A stretch of DNA of 64,000 nucleotides from positions 12,571,980-12,635,979 of the forward strand of contig CM022669.1 in assembly GCA_012295275.1 (NCBI GenBank), read 5' to 3'. The position numbers were made by a program, and so were the translations under genes. The notes under the pieces are model-generated. The model had not been told where the DNA came from, did no database searches, and saw nothing but the letters and a program-made list of their open reading frames with translations. This DNA comes from Chrysomallon squamiferum. Its lineage: Eukaryota > Mollusca > Gastropoda > Neomphalida > Peltospiridae. Shown one piece after another: positions 1 through 12,315 of this stretch. How positions within the stretch are numbered: position 1 is the first letter of the stretch; every line of letters starts with the position of its first letter.

Positions 1-1722
1 AATGAAACTGAATTTAGACAGAAAAGAAGTAAAGGGAAACTAAACAAAAAATAAAACAAAATAAAACAAAAATAATAATTTGAAACATTATATGGATATT
101 GTGTATACTAATAACAAGTAGGACTTCGTGCTGTGTTTAATAATTTCATTATCTCGTTTTAAAACAAAACAAACAACGGATTACAACATAAACACATAAA
201 ATCTGACTAACTGCAATGCTGAACGGTAGACAAGCTTTTCAACTATATATATGTAATATAGTTCCTGGCATCTTTGCGAGTAACGTCAGCGGCCTATCAA
301 TAGATCCTCGAAATTTCCTTTGTCATTTTTATTGTATTTTTACTCAGTCAGATTACCATAGCAGAAACAGTTAAAAATTAGATGCTCGAAAATATTTTCT
401 CAAAGAAGTTTCGCATTTTGGTTATTAATTTAATTTAATTTAATTTTTTAACACTTTCTCTTTTACATGATTTCACAACAGAATTATTAACCAAGTCGTT
501 TTCAGCGTGATGTTATATATCCATCAATACACCAAGTTAATTTGACTCGAATATAAGAAAGAAAAAGGAAAAAGAAAAATCATACACAAAAACACATGAA
601 AAAGCACGCCGCAACACCCCTCAAAGCCACACAAAAAACAGTATTAAAAAATAACAAACAAACAAACAAACAAACAAACAAAAGAACCCCGCAAAAAGAA
701 AAAGAATCAACAAACTGTAACAACAACGAAAAGAAAACAAACAACAACTACCTCTGGCGCAGGAAAAAAAGAAGAAAGAAAGGCACTGTGAATTTCCAAT
801 TTACGATTATGAAACAGTTACTACATTAAAAGCTATACTAGTGAGAGCACAGTAAATTCTCAGTTTAACTCAATCCAATTCAACGTAACCGCAAATAAAG
901 GGGACTAATTCCTTCAGACTAGCATCAACCGCTTGAATTCCCCTGGAACTGTGATTGGTATCCGTATTTTACTCAATGTTTCTACTGGTCGTTTTACGTG
1001 TGTCATAGTGGACTAAGTCACGTGAACTCCCTTTTGTGGCATGTATCATCTGATTCTCATTGTTGTGTCACTGTAATCGTTTAGTAAACGTAACTGCAAA
1101 AATTTAAAATAAATGTTTCATATTATAATATTAAAATAAATAAAATTACAGTGTTATAATATTAAAACAATTAAGCTTACAGTGTTGTATTATTAAAATC
1201 TTATTGTTTTAAAACATTTGCGATTTGACGGACTTTTTGATACAACGAACATTCCTTCAATCCTACCATCCGGGTAAATCGAATGATTGTTTACTGTACT
1301 ATCGTATTTTACTAGTTAATGGACATGAGACATAACTGTAAAAAATAACATAAAGTCTCTTAAGACTATTTAGCATTAGAAAAGTAGAAAAGATTTTTGT
1401 AATATCAGTAGTCACTAATTGCTTAAAGTAAACTGTAATGATTTATTGATTATTCCAATTTTCCTTACTTACCGAAGTAGTTTAAGATTGTTTCAATTCA
1501 TTCACTTACCAATTGATTTTTTTAGTTATACTAATAAGATATGCTTGTTTTTGTTATCATTTTCACTCTAGATAAAACTGAAAAGAAAAATATAATTTGA
1601 AGAAATTGTGTGTATAAATATAGTATCTTAATTCTTTTCTAGTTCTTGTTATTAAGCAATAGAAATTTGATGAAGGACAATTCTGTGTTACAGCGTGTGT
1701 GCGTGTGTGTGTGTGTGTGTGT
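1..1722. repeat. A block, copy 1 (array-specific repeat)
   Basis: No gene is seen. This AT-rich, non-coding block recurs at 11,262-12,312 and 22,541-23,914. Shared landmarks are the opening TTTAGACAGAAAAGAAG, the GCATGTATCATCTGATTCTC stretch near 1,040 and a (GT)n tract at its end. The short reading frame at 596-829 is Lys/Asn-rich low-complexity sequence from (AAAC)n and is not a gene. The block marks the left edge of the receptor module; in copies 2 and 3 it is followed by a group 3 receptor relic. Confidence 0.75.
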
Positions 1723-3817
1723 TAGATTAAAGCGATAGAACAGACTAATGTTAATATAGTCAGGAGAGACAAAGCTAGGCAATGATCAGTTTGTATATAA
1801 CATTAGGTTTTGTTCCCTTCCTACGAGTAATAACCCTTTTGTTTAAAACGTCTGACATTTTAATATATAGATACATACAGGAAGCCAGCTACCGAAAAGC
1901 GATTTTATGATGTTTTTGAATAATTTGTACGCAAGAAGAATATTCTAAAATCACTTTTGGTTTGGAATAGTTTTGTTATGTTTTTCATTTGCATTGGAAT
2001 ATTGTGATGAAATATTCACCAAAATATTGTTGTTTATTTTTTTTATTTTTTTTACTTTTTTTATTTGTTTATATGCATATGTAAAATTATTTATTTATAA
2101 ATAGTTTTTTTTTGATAGCCTTTCATTGTTACTGTTGTATAATTTTATTTTATTACAGTATTCAATGCCGTGTTTCCATTCGGGATGAACGCGATGCAAC
2201 CTGGGGAATCACAAACGAAAATCGTATGTATCTACAAGCAAAATGATAAATAAAGATAAAACATTACCATTAATTGTATTTCATTTGCAAAGCAAAGATG
2301 CATCCAGACAAAGAAACTAACTGACAGGCTACAAGGAAACTGTTCTGACACTGTATGATAGTGTAATGATGAAACATAGCTATGCATGTTTTGTATGAAC
2401 ACCTTAATCAAATAAACCAAAGCGATTTCTGCTTTCGCTGAGTAGATGAGAGAAAAAAGAAGAAAAAATGTTTGTTTCGCAGTGGAAATATGCTATTAAA
2501 TTTGGCGTTCTATTCCTGGGCCTCAATTCAGTTGCTACAATTCAATAGTGAGAGTGACTGTATGCAACTTTTCTTTATTTCCATCTGTTTCTTCATCATT
2601 TATTTTGCAATTTGTTTCTAAACAGCAGACATCAGATTTCGAGTTAAAAGCAACACAAAAACCTTCTTCGATCATTTCAGTTTCCTTACTTCATTTTGGT
2701 ATTTTCGATTGTTGGGAGTTCCAATGAAAACAATATTAACAAGAAGAAGATCAAAATATAAAACAAAAATTAAATTATTTCTAATCTTTCTAGCTCATTA
2801 CATAAAAACAGCCTAATTACCATATCTTGTGTTTGAAACAGGAGAAAATAAGTGATTGTCTTTTAATATCTGTCGTTTCTATCGACAGAAGTATTTCATT
2901 GTCTTACGTGTTATTACTCAGAAATCAGTCATTTTAACTCTGAGTATTATTTCTGCTTTCAGGTTTTTATCTAAAGTAAGATAAAATTTACCTGTTATCT
3001 GATGATATAATACTTAAACCTATGAAGATTCAAAAAACGTTAAATTAATTACTCATGTTTAACTCGGTGCTTCTGAAAATTGTTTAAATATTTATATGAA
3101 CTTTTATCCAGTATGTATATATGTATGTGTGTATATATATGTGTGTATGTATGTATGTATGTACGTATGCATGTATGTATGTATGCATGTATGTATGCAT
3201 ATATATCTGTAAGATTTTATCTAACATTTTTTTATATAACTCAAATGGATTCTTAACGAAGCGAAATCACTTAATACCGTTCAAGTATTTACATAAAGGT
3301 CTGTAGTGTAAGCTTGCTATGGAGAAGTGAAAGCAAAGTAAATTTCTATGTATTCATCTCCTTTTATACAAATCAGTAAAGTTATATGACGCTTTTATTG
3401 AGATAAAAGAAAAATAAGCCCTTATCACCCGAGAATCTTTAAAATAAATAGTAATTTCAAGAAAAGAAAACCTACAACAAAACAAAACAATAACAGCTAT
3501 TAAAACAACAGCAGTAAAAATACCCCACAAAACTACAACAAAAGAACAAGAAAAACAACAACAACAACAATATTAGAACAATAACAACATTTTTTGCAGT
3601 AGTGGAGAATATACTAAATATAACAAGCAAACCAAGAGAATAACAAATAATTTTATTATCTAAATCCGTCCAAAATAAAAAAACGAACAACAAATATCTG
3701 GGATTTTAGTAAACACTAGTTTAATACACTGACTTGACTATGTAACATGATCTTCATGTACCGACAACAAAACTGAACTGTGTAAGTTTAGCTTTTTAGT
3801 TATTCTTCTTTCCTAAC
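1723..3817. repeat. 3' flank of minus-strand group 1 receptors, copy 1 (gene lost)
   Basis: Non-coding sequence collinear with the 3' flanks at about 6.1-9.4, 14.1-16.4, 47.6-50.0, 57.4-59.9 and 61.5-63.9 kb. Shared landmarks are the GTTAATATAGTCAGGAGAG stretch near 1,750, the (TATG)n tract near 3,115-3,200 and the CAGTAGTGGAGAATA stretch near 3,600. In other modules a minus-strand receptor follows; here the sequence jumps straight into a plus-strand receptor fragment at 3,818, so the minus gene and the upstream region have been deleted. No coding sequence is supported. Confidence 0.7.
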
Positions 3818-4401
3818 GGTTGTTGGTGTCAGTGACGCTGGAAAGATGTTTGTCTGTCTGTTTTCCACACAAAAAAAAAAAATAATATGTACGAGACGTG
3901 TATCTGTTGTTATAATTGTGTCCATAATTTAATAATGACCATTTTGTCAGCACGTTACATTTTTGGATATGGCGATTTTGAAGAATGTGAAGGAAATAAC
4001 AGCTACTAATGATGAATACCATAAATTTGATAATACAGTTTCGTCATCGTATGCAACATTTTAATCACTTACACAACGGATTTTGCAGAATGGCACGTCC
4101 AGTGGAAACAACATTCAGAACAGATCTGCATCAGTTCGACGAAATGAACCCTCATCTTGATGTTGCTTGTCGTAAGTGGGACTTACGTAATTTGTACAAT
4201 TCTTTTTTTTTTGTAATAATCACATATGACAATGTATTTTTTACCAAGTTGAAATGGTACTAGACGAATTCAGATGGTCCTTGGGCAGTATTTTGATGTA
4301 CACAACAACTGTATCAATTTTGTGTTGTACTGCAGTACTGGACAACATTTTTCGACAAGAACTTGAAAATTTTTAATTTCGTGACCTAACATCTGAGATG
4401 G
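3818..4401 (+). pseudogene. Group 1 class A GPCR pseudogene, TM3 to C-tail
   Basis: Relic of a 346-codon intronless rhodopsin-class receptor, read by comparison with the intact copy at 37,571-38,611. It starts abruptly in TM3, just before the position of the VTLERC motif, so the N-terminus, TM1 and TM2 are missing. TM4 and the second extracellular loop follow with frameshifts and an A-homopolymer run after the FP of ERCLSVWFP. The start of TM5 is deleted at the same point as in the 18,984 pseudogene. ICL3, TM6 and TM7 are recognisable out of frame, and the C-tail decays near 4,400. It cannot make a receptor. Its upstream 60 bases resemble normal group 1 5' sequence, so the loss of TM1-TM2 looks like an internal deletion. 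Confidence 0.85.
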
Positions 4402-4428
4402 CAATTTGTCAGAGTTATAAATTATAAT

Positions 4429-5436
4429 GCATTAGTCATTATTGTTTGTTTTCATTATTAATGCATTTAAAACTATTCATTTTGTAATAATGAAATGTGC
4501 TTTTCAATCAACAACGACAGTAAACATCTTAGGACACTTGTTGTAACTGTTCTTAAAAGAAACGAAACAAATTTATTGAAATAAAATCAATATACATTAA
4601 TTATTGTCCCAAAGAATGAGTCGAGAAAGTAAATTTTATTGAACACCGAGGTTATAGAATTGGTATCAATAAAGCAAATAACCTATTTCAGCAAATGCCT
4701 CAATAGTCGATAAAGACTCTATCTAAATGTTTTGTATTTAAATGAAATTTGGATTGCTTTCTCTCTTTTTGCTGTTATTTTTCATGATTGTTCATGTTTT
4801 AAAATTGCACAGAAAACTAATTACGTTTATTTTTCAAAAACTTTTGATTAAACTCATTTTAAAACCATTTGAAAATGAACATTTGTTATTCTTTATATAT
4901 TTTATATTTAAAGATTTTTAAGCTGTATCATTAAAAAATAAAAATAATTTTTGTTTTCAAAATTATTTTTTATTTTTTAACGTTTTAGCGGAAAAATTTT
5001 CTAAACATAAAAAATATAAAAAGAAAACAAAATGTTCATTTGACAAATGGTTTTCAAAATGTTTAATTAATCAAAAGTTTGAAAAAAACGTAATTAGTTT
5101 TTTCGTATTAAGAATTGCTTTTTTGCTCTTCCTTTTTAATCAAATTTTTTAAATGTTTACAAAACATTTACCTTCAGTGTCTTTATCGACAATTGAGGCA
5201 TTTGCTGAAATAGGTTATTTGCTTGATACCAAAAAGTATTCTTCTTTATTTAAATAATATTTACTTTCACCAATTTTTTTTTTTGGGACATTAATTTATT
5301 TATTTTTATTATTTTCACATATATTTTTTTTTTTTTTGCTGAGTTAGTTGCACAGATGCTGTCGTTGTTGATTGACTTCCTTTGCTATTACAAACTGAAT
5401 AGTTTTTGCATTAATATATGACACAATAATGACTAC
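4429..5436. repeat. Imperfect 1-kb palindrome (foldback-like inverted repeat)
   Basis: The left arm (about 4,429-4,930) and right arm (about 4,950-5,436) are imperfect reverse complements around an AT-rich centre near 4,945. Matching pairs include GCAAATAACCTATTTCAGCA at 4,673 with its complement near 5,203, TCAATCAACAACGACAG near 4,506 with CTGTCGTTGTTGATTGA near 5,358, and the outer ends GCATTAGTCATTATTG and CAATAATGACTAC. Arm-like sequence also occurs singly at 10,490-10,690, 20,930-21,050 and 21,650-21,890, downstream of other receptor copies. No open frame is present. Confidence 0.8.
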
Positions 5437-6170
5437 ATTATCTTTTTGTTTTGTTTGTGATGTTTTTAAATATTTTAAAGATCTTGAAAAATGTTCCTTG
5501 AACCGGTTGACTTTAAGAAGGGTGGAGGTTTACTTTTTTCTGTTCGCTTTTAAATATAACTATGTTCATGGCAATATTAAAATAAATAAATTCCAACAAC
5601 AACAACAACAACAACAACAACATTTCTTAATAATAATTATAATAGTTTAAGAAGAAAAATGAAATGATAATAATAATATTTATGATTATAATAGTAGTAG
5701 TAGGAATAGAAGTAATAATAATAAAACAATAATGATGATAATAATGATGATGATGGTAAACAGAGTCATGAAATAAACAATAGAATTAACGAAATTAAAG
5801 TAATGTGCATCATTATTTCATTTTAGAAGGATTTAGATCAAATTCAATATCGAGTGGAATGGATAGATACAAATTGATATTATAATTATATGTTAATAAC
5901 AACAATAATACAAAACAACAAACAAACAAACAAAAATTCCCGGAAAAAATAAAAACAATCAACAAACTACAACAACAACAAGAAAACAAGTACTACCACC
6001 TTACCCCGTAGACAAAAAAAAAAAAAAAAAAAAAAAAAAAATAATAAAAAAAATAAAAATAATAATAAAATAAAGAACTCTCTTTTGTAGCATGTATCAT
6101 CTGATTATCATTGTTGTGTCACTGTAATCGTTTAGTGAAGGTAACTGTAAACATTTAAAAACATTTATAA
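5437..6170. repeat. Plus-copy 3' flank: (CAA)n, (AAT)-rich tract and shrunken A block
   Basis: Non-coding. It holds a (CAA)n tract (about 5,593-5,622), an AAT/GAT-rich tract (about 5,640-5,765) like those at 10.78 and 22.04 kb, a poly-A run (6,009-6,040), and at 5,880-6,170 a much shortened A block whose GTGTCACTGTAATCGTTTAG stretch matches 1,063 and 11,636. No gene seen. Confidence 0.6.
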
Positions 6171-7675
6171 ACCCATGTAAACTCTTAACAGTCATAAAAC
6201 TGTAACAGCAATCAAAATTCTTTTCACCGATTACCTTCAATGTATCACGGTTTTGGATTTTTCTAAATGGAACAGTTAAATTGTTTTCATGTAATATAGG
6301 TGTGTACAGTATACTTGAAATGGAAGTAAATATAACAGTAGTTCTCTTTGTAGTGTAATATTGATTGGTGACTGTTAATGATTTATGTTTAGAATAAAAA
6401 TCATTTTCTTACATGGACTAATTAATTCTATGTTTTTAATTTGGAAAGAATCATATCTTCCTTTTGAAATATGTTATGCAATACTTTCAAGTTATATTTT
6501 TCTGTCCAGTCTTAAATAACGTCGTCTAAAGAGTTGAGTTTTACAACATCAGAGCGCGACCATAATTTTAGTGTATTCATTACGTGTTTGCGCATAACTT
6601 GTATATATTTATGCATGTGTGAGGGTGTGTGTGTCTATATGTATGTGTATATGTATATATATATGCTTGTGTGTGTTTATGCATATATGTACAATTAGCT
6701 GAAACAAAGAATTTAAGGGATATGTGACTGTGTATCTGTGTGTGTGTGTGTGTGTGTGTGTGTTAGATTAAATCTGATTAAAGCGATAGAACATACTAAT
6801 GTTAATATAGTCAGGAGAGACAAAGCTAGGCAATGATCAGTTTGTATATAACATTTGTCTCCCTTCCTACGAGTAATAACTGTTTTGTTCAAAATGTCTG
6901 ACATTTTAATATATAGTTACCTACATGAAACTAGCAATAGAAAAGCGATATTCTGATCTTTTTGAATAACTTGTACGGAAGAAGAATATTCTAAAATCAC
7001 TTTTGGGTTGGAACAGTTTTGTTATGTATTTCTTTTGCATTGGAATATTGTGATGAAATATTTACCACAATGTGATTTTTCTTGTTGTTTTTTTTAAATT
7101 TGTTTATATGTATATGTAAATTTATTTATTTTTACATGTTTTTTCTTGTTAGCTTTTTCTTGTTAGTGTTGTATAATTTTATTTTATTACAGTAATCAGT
7201 GCCGTATTTCCATTCGGGATGAACAGCAGACATCAGATTTCGAGTTAAAAGCAACAGACAAACCTTCTTCGTTAATTTCAGTTTCCTTTCTTCATTTTGG
7301 TACTTTGGTTTGTTGGGAATTCCGATGAAAACAATATTAACAAGAAGAAAATCAAAATCTAAAACAAAAATTTAATTTCGTCTTATTTCTAATCTTTTGA
7401 GCTCATTACATAAAAACAGCCTTATTACCATATCTTGTGTTTCGAACAGGAGAAAACAACTAATTGTATTTTAATATCTGTCGTTTCTATCGACAGATGT
7501 ATTTCATTGCCTTACGTGTTATTACTCAGAAATTAGTAATTTTAATTATGAGTATTATTTCTGCTTTCAATTTTGTTTCTAAAGTAAGATAAAATATACG
7601 TATTATCTGATGATATAATACGTGAAATTAGTTAAACATGTTTAACTTGGTCCTTGTTAAAATTGTTTAAATATT

Positions 7676-7707
<32 letters not shown>

Positions 7708-8710
7708 TGTATGTATGTACATATGTATGTACGTATGTATGTATCTAAGGTTTTATATAACTCAAATGGATTCTTACAGAAGCGATATCACTTAATACCG
7801 TTCAAGTATTTACATAAAGGTCTGTAGTGTAAGCTTGCTATGGAGAAGTAAAAGCAAAGTAAATTTGTATGTAGTTCATCTCTTTTTATACAAATCAGTA
7901 AAGTTATATGACGCTTTTATTGCGATAAAAGAAAAATATGCCTTTACCATCCATTTGTGACCGAGAATCTGTTAAAATAAATAGTAATTTCAAGAAAGAA
8001 ACCCAGAACAAAACAAAACAAAACAGCTATAAAAACAACAGCAGTAAGAAAAAAAAGGAAAACAAAACAACAAAACAGCAAGACAACAAGAAAAATAACA
8101 AAATAAATATAGCAAAAGAAGAACAACATTTTGGCAGTAGTGGAGAACGTAACAAATATAATAAGGAAACTAACAGAATAACAAAGAAAATAAAACAGTA
8201 TTATATTATTTAAAACCGACCAAAACAAACAAACGAGCAGCCACTAACAACAAGTATCTGGGTTTTTAGTAAACACTGGTTTAATACACTGACTTGACTG
8301 CGTAACAAGATCTTCAAAAGTCAAGTCTATATCTTCTTATTTGCACATTTCCATTCCAAGAATATATCAAAGTAGATAGTTTTAATAATTAAGAAATATT
8401 TTTGTTGTTGTTGTACTTCTTCTTATTATTACTTTTTTTTTCACTAATAACATTATCGTTATAAGAAATAAAGAATAACATATAATCATTTTTGGTTTAT
8501 TTTGACAGCTTTATTTAATTTAAACATTTTCATTTGCAGTGAAACATCTGTGAAAAACTATTTAAACACACTGAAAGCCTAAACTCTTAGGATTCATAAA
8601 AAGAAAATAAAAGTGATTTTTAAATCGTTTATGTTACATGCTACTTCAGAAGCTTTTTAGTTCCTTTGAGATTAAATATGTTAGATGATTGTGTTAGAAC
8701 AAATAAAATG

Positions 8711-8745
<35 letters not shown>

Positions 8746-9434
8746 ACAAAAAAACCCCACAAAAAAAACAAACAGAACAAACAAAGAAAAACAATTATTT
8801 GCTCCGGTAATATAAGTTATTTTACACTAGAGACAAGACAGTTGACATTATTTATAGTACAACATCCAGCTGTACTCTAGAGATCTCATTAGCAAAGTAA
8901 TCTTGACTCAAGTATACATGATAGCAACGGCTTGAGCAGTTAATTTTTGAAAATAAATAAATACTCTTAGAAAATGAGAGAGAGAGAGAGAGGGAGAGAT
9001 AGAGAGGGAGAGAGAGAGGGAGAGATAGAGAGGGAGAGAGAGAGGGAGAGAGAAAGTAAGCTCATATTTCTAATTATTAATATAAACTAACACGTATTAG
9101 TATGATAGACTGAAGTTTTTAGCATGTTCAATGAAGTCTTTCATCTACACTATTAGTAAAAGAAAAATCTCGAAATGAGAAAGTGAAAAACTGAGAATCA
9201 CAAGTCTTTGCCCAGCAAAAATACATTAATAAACACTGTATCATTTCTCAAGTCATCGAAATCAATTACAATGAACAGAAAGTCTCAGAAGATCAATATC
9301 AGTAAATTCTTTACATATATTTAACGCAATATATTTATGTTTTTTCTTTGAAAGATACACCGTCAGCATTAGTAATGTTATTATACATATTCTAATAATA
9401 CTTAATCAAAGACAGAGAATTAACTGGACTTATA
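6171..9434. repeat. 3' flank of minus-strand group 1 receptors, copy 2
   Basis: Non-coding block collinear with 13,849-16,398. Landmarks are (GT)n at about 6,735-6,762, GTTAATATAGTCAGGAGAG near 6,803, (TATG)n at about 7,675-7,745, CAGTAGTGGAGAA near 8,133, a poly-A run near 8,710-8,743 and a GA-rich tract at about 8,977-9,054. The apparent 91- and 94-residue frames near 7,940-8,228 are low-complexity Lys/Asn or Phe/Leu strings on opposite strands of AAAC-rich DNA and are not genes. It leads into the truncated receptor at 9,435. Confidence 0.7.
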
Positions 9435-10208
9435 TTACACTGAATGAATCTGGGTCATTGGCACACTGTAGATCTGAGACTGTCTTCTCTCACGATCACA
9501 AAACAAAGTCCGCATTTCTTGTCGAAATCGTTGTCCAGTACTGCAGTATAACACGAAATTGATACAGTTGTTTGTGTACATCAACATATTGACCAGGCAC
9601 CATATTAATGTGTCTACTGCCTCGTCCCGAACATTTTCGAAGTCGCCACGGAAATTATTGTCATATATGATTTGAACAGAAACAGGAGTTGTACAAATTA
9701 CGTACTTCGCACTTACGACTAGCATCATGAATGTGATGGATGAGGTCTGATTTCGTCGAACTGATGCAGATCTGTTCTGAATGTTGTTTCCATTGGACGT
9801 GTCATTCTGCAAAATCTGTCGATTACCAGAAACAATTTTGTATATGATTAAAATGTTACATACGATGAGAATAAAAGAAGGTAAGAAACTATAGATAGTA
9901 AAATCTATCCATGGCCAAACTATAAGCTCAAATTCGTTGTACTTATCAGTATTAGGTACACAGTGAAGAATATATGTCTCATTTCCTTTGGTTATTTCAG
10001 AGTCGCCGAATCCAAAAATGTAATGTCCTGGCAAAACAGCCATTATTAAAATTATGGACGCAATTATAACAATAGTTACACGTCTCGTACATATTATTCT
10101 TACTTTATGTGGAAACCACATAGACAAACATCTTTCCAACGTCACCGACCACCAACATCCACGTCGACATGTACACTGTCGAAAAAGCCGACCATATCAG
10201 CAGCTTGC
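9435..10208 (-). pseudogene. Group 1 class A GPCR, 5'-truncated at TM3
   Basis: The frame from TM3 to the stop is open for 236 codons (9,435-10,145) and reads as a normal group 1 receptor: ERCLSMW after TM3, the NET glycosylation site and Cys in loop 2, TM5, a basic ICL3, TM6 with CTTP, TM7 with NFVLY, and a C-tail ending IHSV. Upstream, 10,146-10,208 still encodes the TM3 segment CKLLIWSAFSTVYMS, but a 1-base insertion before the VTLER position shifts the frame. Everything before the TM3 Cys is missing. At 10,208/10,209 the sequence switches into the C-terminal piece of another receptor. It is unlikely to make a functional receptor. Confidence 0.88.
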
Positions 10209-10320
10209 AAGCAAGCCCTCAGAGTTTCTAGAAATCGTTGTACTGCAGTATAATAGAAAATTGATACAGCTGTATGTGTACATCAAAATGCTGACCAGAA
10301 ACCATATATACACCATATAT
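10209..10320 (-). pseudogene. Group 1 receptor fragment (TM7 and helix 8 only)
   Basis: On the minus strand this encodes ILMYTYSCINFLLYCS followed by a shifted helix 8. It most resembles the 3' end of the pseudogene at 18,984-19,938, sharing the odd TTTCTAGAAACTCTGAGG sequence. It is fused directly to the truncated receptor at 9,435-10,208, so the junction is a deletion or rearrangement between two receptor copies. It is not functional. Confidence 0.8.
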
Positions 10321-10784
10321 ACAAAAAACAAAATGCAATAACTCACAGTTCTCGAGATAAATTCATTCCTGAAAAACCTATACATTATTTTTACAAGTGC
10401 CCGAAAATAGATATTTATTTCTTTGCCATCAAAAAGAGCTTGTAATAAATCGTATAGCTGAACTCTGTCTTTTTCGAGAAGCGAGACATTTGTGAAGTAG
10501 GTTATATGTTTTATATGAAGTGTACTTATTCGGTAAATACATTTTGCTTTTACCAATTCATTCTTTGGGACAACAATGAATGTATATTGATTTTATGTTT
10601 AATATCGATGTTCATTGTCTTCCTCTACTGTTACAAACTCAAGAGTTTTTAAATTAATATATGACACAGTAATGACTATATTTTTGCTAAGACAAAACCA
10701 TGGAACATGGCAATAATAAAATAATAATAATAATCATAATAATAATAATAATAAAAAAATAAATCAATAAAATTAGTCATATTG

Positions 10785-10839
<55 letters not shown>

Positions 10840-11261
10840 GAAGAAGAAGAAGAATGATAACAATGATAACAATAATAATAGTAGTAATATTATTGATGAT
10901 TGTAATAATACTAGTAGTAATAGAACTAATAATAATAAGAAAAATAATGATTATAATGATGATAATGATGATACTTATAATAATACGATGATGATGATAA
11001 ATAGAGTCATGAGGTACTGGAATTGTGATAGTCGACTAATATGTTTAATTTTTGTTTCAAAACTAGAGAATATTTTATTGGAAGAAATGTGTATCAGTAC
11101 AAGCAAATGCACGAACCATCCTTTTATGTTAGACTTGGTTATTAATTAAAAGTGAATGGCGAAAAGAAAAACAAACACCATAAAACTAGGAAGTGCCCAG
11201 AATAAATTCAGACTATTTCTTTGTATAAAGGTACACTTTGTAATAATTTATACTTTAATGA
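10321..11261. repeat. 3' flank of plus-strand group 1 copies, partial, with (AAT)n
   Basis: Non-coding and collinear with 21,218-22,540. The shared landmark CAGTTCTCGAGATAAATTCA lies near 10,347 and 21,241. A palindrome arm-like stretch follows at 10,490-10,690, then an (AAT)n tract at about 10,783-10,838, and GAGTCATGAGGTACTGGAAT near 11,004 and 22,278. No gene seen; the Ile-rich frame over the AAT tract is a repeat artefact. Confidence 0.65.
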
Positions 11262-12262
11262 AAATGAATTTAGACAGAAAAGAAGTTTCCCTTTTGGTTA
11301 TTAATTTAATTTAATTTAAACTTTTTCTCTTTTACATGATTTCACAACAGAATTATTAACCAAGTCGTTTTCAGCGTGATATTATGTATCCGTCCATACA
11401 CCGAGTTAATTTGACTCGAATATAAGAAAGAAAAAGCAAAAAGAAAAATCATACACAAAAAACACATGAAAAACAAACCTGACGAAAACCCGTCACAAAA
11501 CCCCCTTAAGCCGTACAAAACAACAACAACAGTAATAAAAAAGAACAACCAAAGAAACAAAGAGAAAGAACCCAGCAAAAAGAAAAAAGAATCAACAAAC
11601 TACAACCCTGCATGTATCCTCTGATTCTCATTTTTGTGTCACTGTAATCGTTTAGTAAACGTAACTGCAAAAATTTAAAATAAATGTTTCATATTATAAT
11701 ATTAAAATAAATAAAATTACTGTGTTATGATATTAAAATAATTAAACTTACAGTGTTGTATTATTAAAATCTTATTGTTTTAAAACATTTGCGATTTGAC
11801 GGACTTTTTGCTACAACGAACATTCCTTCAATCCTACCATCCGGCTAAATCGAATGATTGTTTACTGAACTATCGTATTTTACTAGTTAATGGACATGAG
11901 ACATAATTGTAAACAATAACATAAAACCTCTTAAGACTATTTAGCATTAGAAAAGTAGAAAAGATTTTTTGTAATATCAGTAGTCACTAATTGCTTAAAG
12001 TAAACTGTAATCATTTGTTGATATTCCGATTTTCCTTAGTTACTGAAGTAGTTTAAGATTGTTTCAATTCCTTCACTTATCCATTGATTTTTTAAGTTAT
12101 ACTAATTTCATATGTTTTGTTTGTTACCATTTTCACTCTAGATAAAATTGAAAAGAAAAATATAATTTGAAGAAATTGTATTTATATATATATATAGTAT
12201 CTTAGTTCTGTTTTAGTTATTGTTATTATGCAGTACGAGCTTTATCAAGGCTCTGCGTAACT

Positions 12263-12312
<50 letters not shown>
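11262..12312. repeat. A block, copy 2
   Basis: A shorter copy of 1-1,722: the middle of copy 1 (about 30-410 and 740-1,040) is missing here. It ends in a (GT)n tract at about 12,262-12,312, as copy 1 does. Non-coding. Confidence 0.7.

Positions 12313-12315
<3 letters not shown>

Noticed and set aside
3121-3306. Frames of repeated Met-Tyr-Val-Cys or Ile-His-Thr-Tyr over TATG tracts (also at 15.0, 27.4 and 37.1 kb)
   Set aside because: They are direct translations of the (TATG)n microsatellite and appear in all frames.
7675-7745. CRISPR-like regular repeats
   Set aside because: Short tandem microsatellites without spacers, and the genome is eukaryotic in style.
7938-8228. 91- and 94-codon frames on opposite strands
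   Set aside because: Lys/Asn-rich and Phe/Leu/Val-rich strings from AAAC/AAAAC DNA in the 3' flank; not kept open in other flank copies.
10054-10341. Plus-strand frames opposite the receptors (also at 17,018, 38,190 and 50,674)
   Set aside because: They are antisense shadows of TM3-TM4 coding sequence. They recur only because the receptors are paralogs.
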